Positions 22,901 through 35,061 of a DNA stretch of 64,000 nucleotides are shown piece by piece. Under the pieces are notes generated by a model, which was given only the letters and a program-made list of their open reading frames with translations, searched no databases and had not been told where the DNA came from. The position numbers were made by a program, and so were the translations under genes. Within the stretch, counting starts at the first letter, position 1. Every line of letters begins with the position of its first letter. The stretch comes from Lingula anatina (Eukaryota; Brachiopoda; Lingulata; Lingulida; Lingulidae), in assembly GCF_001039355.2 (NCBI RefSeq), contig NW_019775600.1, positions 235,917-299,916 on the forward strand. The letters run 5' to 3'.

Positions 22901-25900
22901 GAATAAAAAAGTAAAAAAAGATTCAGTGTAAGCGGCTTAAATGTCTAGCACGCCTGCTCAAGCTGCTAGGGGGTAATTAACGACAATTAATTACCCCCTA
23001 GTTAGTCAAGGAGGCATGCCAGACAATTAAGCTGATTTCACTGAAAATACTTAAGCGAGAATCCCCGCAGAGTTACACGTAGATCTATCCCGCTAGTACG
23101 ATGGGTTTATGGAGAACACGGTCTTATGGTGCATTCACAAAGGATCTATCGTACTTGCTTCTGTGCACCAACTCCACGGGGGATCTCGCTGATAGATTAA
23201 CACATAAAACATGCCTCCTCTTCTTTCCAATGTACTCGTATAATCACCAGCTTTTCTATATTGTACTCATCGCCAGGAGGAGGCGTGTTAGTCGTGATTG
23301 CACTCAGCGAGAGTCTCCACGTATAGTTAGCGTGCAGCAGCTAGTGCGATAGATTTGTTGTGAACGCATGCTTAAAAAGAAAGTGACCCTCGGTTTTGTT
23401 GTATATGACCCCATTCCCAGAGATTAGATCGATCCAACTAGATCGACCTAACTCCCTGGAGGTTCACGCTAAATAGCTGTCAGCCGAGCGGGCACGAAAG
23501 TTAACTACCCCCTTACAGCTTGTAGTAGGCGGGACGGACATTTAAGTCGGATTATTTGACAGTAGTCTAGTGAGACTCCCCACGGGGATAGAGCGATCTA
23601 AATATCTATGGGAATGCGCCCTTACTCACCGATGTCACACCACAGACCAAGTATAAATACTGGCTATTCTTATTGTTGCTGGATTTGTCTGACTGAAATG
23701 AAATGAAAAAAATAATTTCAAATGAATGGATAAACAAAAATAAACAAATGAATGGATAAATATTGCAGTTACATAAATAAATAAATAAATGAATTTATGA
23801 ATGGATAGATAATAAATAATAAATGCATGGATAAATATACACTGTACTGCAGTTAAATAAATAAATAAATGAATGAATGGACAGACAGACAAACTAACAG
23901 ATAAATAGAATACTTAGAAGTTGAATTATTACTATTTTCTGAATGTGACCCAGCCGAGAACCGAATCCATACACACCGGCAACCCGCATATACCAGACAA
24001 TGATGTTTTAATATTTGTAGGTGAGTTTTGCGAGCTTCCAACTCTGTTATATGGCGTCCCTTAATACCTGCAAGAAGCTTTGGCTTTGGAAATAACCGAG
24101 CCTCTTATGTGGTAGGTGACAAAACTACTAGAAGATTACTATGCGTACCTTAATTGGCTAATGGTTGCCGTGAACAGCAGGAGTATTGATTATTTTGTGT
24201 AATGAAAAAGTCCTTGTCACTACGCTATGTAGCTATCTATATAGAACAAGAAAGTGATGCGGTTTTAACCATGCCCCTGAAATGGCTTCGGCCCAGAAAA
24301 TATAAATGAAATCGGAATAAGGTGGAAACCGAATATTATTACGGGGCAAAAAAAAAAAAAAAAAAAAAAAAAGTGACACTTTTGTCGTTGTTTTTCAAAG
24401 TATCAAATGACACACATATGATATTCCATGAACAAAGGCTTTATTGGAGCACGTATTATTTCTTGGAAGCAAATGTCACGCTATACCCCATGCTGCCACA
24501 TATAAGGTTTTCGGAGAGATTCCACTGAATCAGAAATCTGATTGCTAGGTGTGTGCGCCTTGTATTAGCACGTTTCGATTTAATTAGGGGGGAATCAATC
24601 TTTGCCGATAGCTGCAGTCTTTGAGAAGACAAAATCGGAAATGGTATGAAAAAATTTACGCTTTTGCAGCAAAAATTTACCACGAAGAACACGCCATGCT
24701 TGCGCTTGTGCACACAGGTTGACCAAGCGTTTATCGTCAATTTAGCTGATTTGGAAACTGGCGTGAGATTACGATCAACATCCAACGTAACGCTGTTTCT
24801 AACAGTTATCTACAGTGTGGTGCCAGCGTTTGGTTTCAAATCTTTTTAAGAGATATGAGCCCAAAATTACGAAGTTCTATTAAATAAAAGCGTTATTTTG
24901 CCTCTTCGCTGTTAAAACCAGAAGTAATATTTTCAGGAAATCTTTCTGGTACCAATTCCAACTATTTAAATAGGCGTTGACCCAAGGGGGGTTTGTCTGA
25001 AATCGCTTTAACAGGTCTAACCCCAAAACACTAATGGTACGTCGTCGCTCGATGTTGCAAATTCATCCTGATGTTTTTGCTGATGAAACTCCATGAACTC
25101 ACAAAATGACAATGTAAATTTCCGCATTACATGATATAAACGGATAAGGGAAATCATAACGTGCGCCTATGAAACAAATTTATGGTGAGGAATCACAATT
25201 TTAAGAGCTGTTATTAAAATGTTAACTATTATTTTTATTGGCATTTATCCCTGCACTGGTGTAAAATTATATATTTTAATGATGACGGAACTTAATGAAT
25301 TCACAGCCGATATTGCTGGACATTTTGTTCAAACTTTTATATCAAATTTTGCTTTCCAATATAGTTGTAATGTTGGCTCGATGCTTAGGCCTAAGGTATT
25401 GCGAAATTTTATACGACTCAAAATTTTCCACATTCCACATTTTCCTTAACGACAGACTGGCCGTGTTCAACAAATCAACCCGGTAAGGAAACAATTTATT
25501 TTTGGTTGGAAAATTTTCTTTCCTAGAAAATTTTATTTATCCTAAAGCCAGGGCAATTGAATGCTAATTGGCCTTCGTCTTTTGACGTCACCACCTGGAT
25601 AATCAACAAGGACATTTCACATATTAAAGCAATAATAACTCTTCCTTTGAGATTCAAAAATCCGCATGAAATGCATTGTAAACAATGCATGGAAATATAT
25701 TCTATTGTATTTTACCACTAAAACGGCCGTTATTGTAGGAAAAATAAAATCTGTACTTGTCTATAAGGCTTTCGATCCCTTTTTTACCGGTCGACAAGTG
25801 CATTCGTTGCTTATGACGTAATGGTGTCACGCGGATTCTCGCGTTCATTCGAGACCAAAATAACATGGCGGGAAACCCTCAGACGTAAGTTGCGAGTTTT

Positions 25901-28900
25901 TGTACAGTGCGTCGGATAACGAAAAGCCCAGAATGGCACACATTGTGGATATAAATGCATTTTTTAACAAAAAAGACGAATATATCTCATGAATCTTATA
26001 TAGAGTTGTTGTTGTCTGCTTTTCCCGCGGTTTTAAGTAGGTCACCAGTGACTTTGCAGTGTCAGAGAGAGCTCCGTCAGTTAAAATCTCTTAAAGAGAT
26101 TTTAACAAAAAACCGTACGTTTAGGAAAAAAACCCTGGATTAACTTTGAATGCAGGAATGGGGTCGTTGGCCATTGGTAAGTACGGGAAAATTGCCGTTT
26201 TTTCCAGGAAAATCCAATTTTTGGCCAAAACGAAGAGTTATTATGACTTTAAAGTTGTTTTTCAATTGGAAAGAATGGATATTAGTGCAAAGGGCCTTGA
26301 GACCAAACGTAGGGTACATACTGGAATTTTACCCCTGTATTATGACACGTTTTTTTTTTACACCAGTAAGTTCCCTAACTAAGAGGAGGACTGTACATAT
26401 ATCCGATACTGAAAAAGAACTATAATTCAAGAAGATTTCCTGGCACCAGATTGTAGCACTTATTGCCGTGATTGAAAAGGCAATAAAATAGTTCTGATAC
26501 ATAACCCTCTACCAGAGTGGCAGATATTATAGGGAAAAGGTAAAAAAGCCAGAGATAGTAAAATGACCGTCTGTTTATCTAAAGACATACTAGTATCTGT
26601 GAATATCCTTTGAAAAGTGGCCCTGGTAGAGGGTCATGATACATATAGCTTTTCCAATGAGGAAGATCTGCCTGAAATTAATATTACAGTTTCACCCTAA
26701 AACACGCTGCTGATACATGTCACTTAATACACTATTCATTATATCGTATGCATCTACATGGTTGGATGAAAATTTACAATAAGAATGTTATTATTAATAA
26801 ATAAATATGTACAATATTAAATAGTGTCTACTTGTAAGAAAAATGCAAAATATATTAGGCAGAGCCAAAGTGGCTCTATAACTACTGAACTACATGGGGG
26901 AATAGCATGGTGGACTGTCTCGTAACACCGGTGTAACGTGACAGAGAGTCCCCAACGATAGAGAGCCCGCTTCCCATTCATTTGTACAGGTAAGCCTAGC
27001 CGTAGACTATGACCCACTTCGGCCAGGCTAACCCTAACCATTATAACCAAATGGAGGGCGCACTTTTTGTTGTTACACGGACTCTCAGTTCCATCACACC
27101 GGCGGCAGGCCATCAGAGTGTTTTAACATTACAAGTAAATACAAAGCACAAATGCCCTTTCTTCGATTCACTGTCCCCCTCACCTGCGTTTCAGACTTCC
27201 TGTAACATGAAGTCACGGACTTGTGTTCATGTGACGTCAGGAGGATATTGAAGAGTACTTCCGGCGGTTCTGACGTCATGAAGTGTTCACATATAGCGCC
27301 GGTTAAATCTGTTAAGGCATCTAAAGGGTCTCCCGATTCTATCACTTCATAAGCTTTGTGGCACCTGCAAGAAAAATGGGAGAAAAAGTACTGGGACAAA
27401 TCCTGGGGAGCGGTTTGTATCCGTTACTGTACCTCCATCTGGCTTAGAATGGAAATGGCATGAAGAATTTCTTTCTTCTTTATTACGCACAAGTGCTCTC
27501 TCTTACTCTTTCTTCTTTTCTTGAATTTCTTTTATTTTTTACTTAAGTTAATTAAAACGAGTCAAAGGCAAGGCATGAACGTTTTTCTCTCGGATCTACG
27601 CCTGATATAAATTTTAATTTCTCACACGCAATCAAAATTGGTCATGTAAATCACCTAACATATCAGGCCCATGATAACAACCGGTATGGTATATAGCATC
27701 TACTGTTATTATCATAGAAATAACCATGAAAAAGTCATTTCCTTTTCACGATTTCTGGCTGTGTCGACGTCCTTCAAGCCTACATCATCACTACCCTCTA
27801 CCAGGGTGGCAGATTATATGGGAAAAAATGGAAAAAAGCCACCCTGTGACTTTTAGCCAGATAGAAGCAATTAAATCTGCGCGCGCACAGATGCATTGTT
27901 CCCGCTCTGTAGGGAGCTACTACAGGAGATTCCTCAGTTAACCTCAATCTGTACAAGAAGTTATAATGAGAAGGAGTAGAAACAAGGGGTTTCCTTTCAT
28001 CCTATCCTCGTAACGGGCTTAATCCTAATAATTACCCAGCTTGTGGTCTTAGGGAGAGCTTGTGCCTAATACATATTCAAAAGACCGTTCACGTGGGTTG
28101 CTTCAGCCAATTGGGATAAAGCCTCGCGAANCTTGATCTGTAGTATTTTATCTGTCACAGAAGCTATTTTATCTGTCACAGAAGAGCAAGTGATTAAGAC
28201 CAGAGTAATTAACTGTCTTGATTGCTGTCAAGAGGACTTAGCTTGGACCTGTCATGTGGCAGTGCTTGAGCAGTTATGCAAACAATTACCAACCATGAGA
28301 TTTCATTAGAGGGTGACACAGAGCCAAATGACCATCTATTTATCTAGAGACTTATCTGTTAAGATCTGTGAAAAATCAATCTGTCGCCCTGGAACATCAT
28401 CACTGTCGTAGTAGTTAATTATAAAAGCTCCACGTTGATCTCCGTCCTCAAAATGATGGCTAGGCAAACCAATACCTTCCCAATGTAGTTAAAATTTCAC
28501 AAAGTCGGTCCTTTATGTTAAAGAAGCGCGATAAATGACGTGGATTGAGGGTCGAAAATAACCAAAGCAAATAACCAAAATACCCCCGAGGTGGAGAACA
28601 GAGATCAAAACAGCCTCAAATGCGGGAACTGTGCAATAACATGAGCGTGGCTGAACATTGCCAAATCATAAGTGAAATCTATATATGGGGCCATTTAGAA
28701 TGAATGTTCCCAGCACTTACTGATCCGCCGACAAAATATGGCCGACCACAGTTCAAAAGCGATGCCACTGATTTCTGATGGTCTCCCCGCCTCTACATGC
28801 GCCGTCGTTGCAGGGGCCTAGCAATTAAACCTCAGGGCAGAGATTCAATCCGTTAAAAGGCGCGTGTGGAGTTGGGGAGACTATCAGTAATCAGCGTTAT

Positions 28901-30404
28901 CGCTTTTGAACTGTGGTCGGCCATATTTTGTCGGCGGATCAGTAAGTACTCGGATCATTCATTCTGAATGGGGCCTATAATACTGAACAAATTAAATACT
29001 GTTTACTTTAAACAGACCTATCGCCACTTAGCACATTTCCATTAAAACTTAAAAAACAATAATATTTACCAAACAGATGCTGAAATGACGTCAGCAGTAC
29101 AGGATGTCGAAATCTTGCGTGTTAACAACTGGAATTTTTTTTAAAATTTTGAGCGAGTGTGGCTATCAAGATGATACCAATTAACTGATCATAGATTAAA
29201 TAATCTTTTGACAAATACCCGCATCAATAAAAGGGACCTCAGGAACCATTGCAGTTATGTTTTAACTAAATGTCAGGCTAAATGATAATCTGTAGAAACA
29301 CCATTATGTCATACTGCTTATACTAATATTGTCTACATATGAAAATTTTAGCTTTTTACACAATGACGTACACTGTAGGTCTATATTTTATTATCATTTT
29401 CTTTAGTATTCAATTTAAAGGTTTCTTATAAGTGATTGAATCCAGGTCCAAATCCGGCAATTTCAAAAGGGGGTTCCTTTTCTGAAAAATTGGCCTTTTT
29501 TCTATGAAACCTTCGTGTACGTACATGTAGATAGAATTTTACCCAAAAGAGACCATTTCTCGGCGGTCCTTTCGACCCCCCCCCCCCTGCCCCCTGGCTA
29601 TGGGCCTGGAATCTAAATACATTTTGGTACATATTGTATTTCCATGTATGCATTCAATATATGTTGTATGTATTGCAGTGAAAGAACAATAAATCCTGAA
29701 CATTAATATAACTGGACTTACTTTGCATATGCCTTTTCTATCAGTGGTCCCCAGAACTCTCCAGGCCATCCAAGAGGGGGACAGAAAGCCCAGTGACCGT
29801 CCAACACGGGCAGGTAGTCGTCGACAAGGATGGCCATCCATTTTCCGTACTGCCAGATATTGAACTGGAACAAGCCTGGCAGGAAGTGGAGACATAGGGA
29901 GATCATACAGTCAGGGACATACGCGCTTACTGTTTGTGCAGATGTGTGACGGCGTAAACGACAAAGATCATAGAGAGAGGGAGAGAGAGAGGGATTTATG
30001 TCTTAATATTATAAGAACAGAGAGAGAGAATATTGTTTTAATATTGATAGGACACGTGCGCGCGTGCACACACACACACACACACACACTGACAAACACA
30101 CACACACAGAAAGAGAGAGAGAGAGAGAGAAAGAGAAGCAAACAAAAAGGAAGATTTTCACTTTAACACTGACAAATNACCTTACCCCTGTTTCCGCTTC
30201 CTCCAAACGTCTGGCCCAGCTTGGTGTAGCCTGGGACGGCTTTTTCCATGTACTGACTGTTCAAAGACACGATTGCCAGGGCGTACTGGATCCAGTAGTC
30301 TTTACTCCACAGTTGCCATGGTAACCTCACATCACAAACCCCGCCGACACCGACGAATCTGGGAGAGGACGTCAAAACCTGAAGTAGGAATAAAGAATTG
30401 ACAC

Positions 30405-30440
<36 letters not shown>

Positions 30441-33400
30441 TTTCAGTTTTGAAAACGAGCCCCATCAGGGTCTCAGGGCTCCTCCCATGCGAACATTTGT
30501 CTCATTTAATGCTCACTTACGGTTCTCAATCTGTCCTAGAACATACTGTTTTTTTTCTCTTTTAATGAAAAATGTTCTTAATATGTTCTAGGACACTCTG
30601 AAGGGCTTCCCAAAAACAGTTCTCGAACTGTTACACTCATTACAGATCAGCATTAGATCCGTAAAAATACACAAAATGTTCCAGAAAAGATTGAGAAACG
30701 TAAGTGAACGTTAAATGAAACAAATTGTTCGCAGGGCTCTCATCACTGTTATATAGTACCATAAAATTATTGCGTTTACTAAGACTTATTTAAAACTTAT
30801 GGAAATAAAAAAAGCTTAAAGGGACATAAAATCAACCATACGATTCATTAAAAAAATCATTCCTGTAAAACCTACCGGAACTGTAGTTGACACACAGGTT
30901 TAATTGGTTGATAAAAGTTGACTATCAAAACCCGTATCATGTTTTTTCTGTCTTTTTCTTATTTCTGTTTTAGCGTAATTAAGCTACGGTGCACAATAAG
31001 TGTAATTCTTTGTACACTTTTGAACAAAACAATGTGTTACATCTCCTTTTTTTGTTTACAAATCATCCCATCACAGCTGTTAACCATTTTAATATATATA
31101 TATATAATATATATATATATATATAATATATATATTAAATTTCCAGATACCATATCTACTGATGGTAGTGAAAAGCCGTACGACGAAGATATGCCTATGT
31201 AATATAATTCATGCAAATTTAGAGAACGCACCCCCTCAAATTAAATGTTCTACGGTAATTTCCATAGCGGTAGAAATGCCCATGAAATTGAAAAGAAACC
31301 GCCAAATGTCACCAAATGCAAACACAATTCGCATCAGTTTGTGCTCTTTAAAGGCCACGTGTCTACAAGCGTCAGTATCTACATCGTGCTGCAGTGATCT
31401 CACGTGGGGAATTCGACGCTTTTTAACTTTTTATTCCCACGCCTTATTACCTGCCTTATTCAAACCCGTCCACGGAATTATGATGCATGCACCCGATTCT
31501 GAGTTGTGTTTCCTGTAACATGAGTCACTTCAGAAATGCGGATAAAGATTGGTGAGTTTCACAAATGGCTGTTTTTTTTTTTTAATTCTAGAACTCCTCA
31601 AAAACGAGGTTTTACATCTTAATTTTCTCAACAGCTTTGGATAGGTAATACCCAATACCTTAATTATAGGTGACCTTAGTTTTTTTTTGCCAGCTTAGGT
31701 ATTTCGTCGAAATCGCCTGTCCGACTTTGTTTAAAAATTTTAATTTGTTTGCTTGTTTTTTCACAGGTGACTGAATATACGGTAATGACTCAAATTTTCA
31801 ACGGGCAAAAAATATCCATCTTCCAGATATATCTGATTTTGGAATCATTAAAAAGTTACATTTCTGTATAGTGTTTGTGGTGCTTATACTCTATAGAATC
31901 GAACTACAGAATAGCTTGTTTTTCAATTTTGTCGCCACCATTCAAAAGTATGTTCAATTTTAATAATCTATGACTTAAAAATCACGGTATCTTTAAAATT
32001 AATCCCCACTGAAGAGACTGAGACACTGCCGTAGACATTACCGTAATCATGCAGTGTGAATAATAATAAAAATAATAATAAAAAATCTCAATTACGTCGG
32101 GACACGCAATCACTAAGTTGTATACGTAACTGGCTTCTTTATCACCCTATTATACATACATCAGTACAAACGGGAATGGATGCGAGATTTGCATAAGAAT
32201 TTCAAGCGTAATTTCAGTGCCCACAACAGTGTATTACACATCAACTACAGATAGGCCAAAATAAAGTGAAACCTTGCACGTGTAATGTAAGCGTAATTTC
32301 AATGCCCACTGGTTGCTTATGTTGTGCAGCAGGCTTGTTACAAAACGATGGTCAGGTGCAGAATGTGTTTGAGATACAATAGATCAAGGTCAGTGAGTCG
32401 TTCGTGACGTACAATGTAGTTATTTCTATCATGTTGAGACGGATACCCACGTATAGAATTTTAAAGAAAAGATTCATGCATAATTCGTGAAGAATTCGAA
32501 ATGCAATCTGGACAAAAACTTGATACTATAATGAAGCAATGACAGACGTGCTAGACGACAATGTTTACGTAACCGTTCCTATTTCACTGCTATATCAGTA
32601 ATACAGATAAGTCAAGACAATTAGAGATTCACGAATAAAAATAATTTTCCTTCAACATATATTTATTTATTAATTCTTTTGCTTGCTGGTTTTTCTATTT
32701 AATTTCCTATTTATGTTATGTTTAATTGTCTATTAATTTATTTGCCCAAGCATTTTTTTCTATTTCTCAATTTATTCATATCTTTGCTTAAAAGACAATT
32801 TCTACTCTTATCCATTTTGGTTATTTAAGTCTTTGATAATAACTTTATGTAAGGCTTCGATGAGGGTCTTCCATACATTTTTTTCATATCTTTCCTCCTT
32901 TAAATCTTTAATTCTATGCGGAAAGGAGATTCCCTGTCGTTAGTAATTAAGATTTGAAAATTCCCTACTTTTTTTCTCTTTTTGCTTTCTTTTCTTTTTT
33001 TCTGTCAGTCTCCTCAAGGGGCCATCAAAACCTCCGATAAGACTTTCCGCTCAAGAAAGAAGATGATGTACAGAAAAAAAAAAGAAAAAAAGACAGCTGA
33101 GCCATGTTCATGTCTTTTCCATAAATCTTTTAAGCACTGTCATGCCCTGAAGCTGTGAAAGCTGAACACAGACAGATCCTGCTGTAAGCAAGTCACAATT
33201 ATGCACGAAAACGGCGGTGACAGTGATAACTGTTGACAGCAACTGTGCGAGACGGCCGTTCGTGCAATTTTGATATATCTAGGTAATTGAAAGGGTGTAT
33301 TAACTGATTCAAAGCGGTTTTAGCAGGAGATTTTATCATTTTCCTTCATACATCGAATTCTGAGAAAAACCATTTGCCATGTTTAATACAGTGTAATTAT

Positions 33401-35022
33401 TTTTCATGTTGTGTCGTAATCGGGAGTCAACCAAAGAAAGCTATCGGGTTGAATTTTGGAGGAAAGTCTTACCGGCTCCCTTCATATATTTTGTGTCGTG
33501 GACTTGGTATAATTATTAAAGGTGGCAGGAATATGCCTCCTGTATATATAGAAAATACCAGTTTCACATCTCCAATAAACAAAAGATCTATTAAAAATCC
33601 AACTCCAAAATACATGCACATTAGTTAATGCTTCGCTACGGCATGAAGATCAAGACACCTTAACCCTTAAGGGACATGTACAGTGTAGCTCCCAAATTAG
33701 ATGCATTTTGTGTGAGTCCTGGATCCTGCAGATACATATATTTATTATATATTTAGGCATAATAATGAGGTATATCGGCGGGCGGTGCATGAAATTGACA
33801 GACGTTTGAGCATCGGTAATGCTCTTATAATATTGATGAAAATCACTGGTGTTTAATTAGCCAGCTCAGATATAACGCTGTACCTGATGTATGTGATAAA
33901 CCCCCTGCTTACTCTAGCCAGGGCAGAAGATTAATTATGTGTGCTGTTCTCCAGGGCACAGCGGTGTATTGGGATATAAATTAGCCAGGGAAATAATAAT
34001 AATAATTTCTTGAGCACAGAAATGTTTTACATTTAAAGGCTCTCTAACTAATATATATTATATATATATATGGAATAATAGTAATAATAGTAAATAATTT
34101 TTTAAAATTATACATATATGATGTATAAAGTCAGGGACACATATGTCAAAACCCGCAAAATCAGCAAAATCCATCCGTGTCCCTGGTAGATGGTAAACTG
34201 GCGATATGCTGTGCCCAAAAACCAGATCATAACCAACAGATTAACGATGACTACCGTTACATGTACAAATTAGATCAAGCCGGGAAATTAGATTTCTACC
34301 GGCAGCAAAACATTGCGTGATTAAAGTAAGTCCCCAATCCCTGCGATTATCGTGCTGAAGGGATTCAAATTAATTAGAAACGAAAATACGGTTCTTTCTT
34401 TTATTTTCCTGTTTCTCTGTGTTTTAGTCACTCTTTTTTGTCTTTGAATTCGATACTTTGGACATATTTATCATATCTTATACTCTCTAGACTCGATCGG
34501 TGTACATGTACGTTGTTTACAGGTAGAAATGCGAGAAACAAACAGCAAACAGGTTCTCTCAAACAATGTACGTACCGTTAAACCTGGTTCTATTTTTGTG
34601 GTTGTCCAGCGAGTGCTGAGCTACTCTTATAGTGACACCCTTAAAGAGACCACGCACAACGCTGCTCCCTATCTGTCTGTCTTTCTCATTGTTTAAATTT
34701 GTCTGTCTGTCTGTCTAATCTATCTATCTATCTATCTATCTGTCTGTCTGTCTAAACGACTGTGCATATATGTCACCGATTGTACGCAAGTACTGTGGAA
34801 ATATGATACACCTCGGTTAATAATATAAGCGAACAAGACAAGTTTTGAATTTTACAAAATGGCACTTGGGGTTTGTTATTGTTGTATCTTCTGTACTATT
34901 TGGAAGAAATAAAAACATTGGAACAATTCCAACCCGAGGATGAAACATCGAGGGCAACGTTAACAGTAACTTGCAATCAAAGATTTAAGTTATAAAAAGG
35001 TAAATTATAACAAAACCCTGAA

Positions 35023-35061
<39 letters not shown>

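Noticed and set aside
28000-28400. Possible tRNA or small RNA gene
   Set aside because: No B-box-like GGTTCGAATCC or cloverleaf could be drawn; the sequence is better explained by a split MITE.
29936-30166. Open frame with Glu-Arg and Thr-His repeats
   Set aside because: It is GA and CA microsatellite sequence in a calpain intron.
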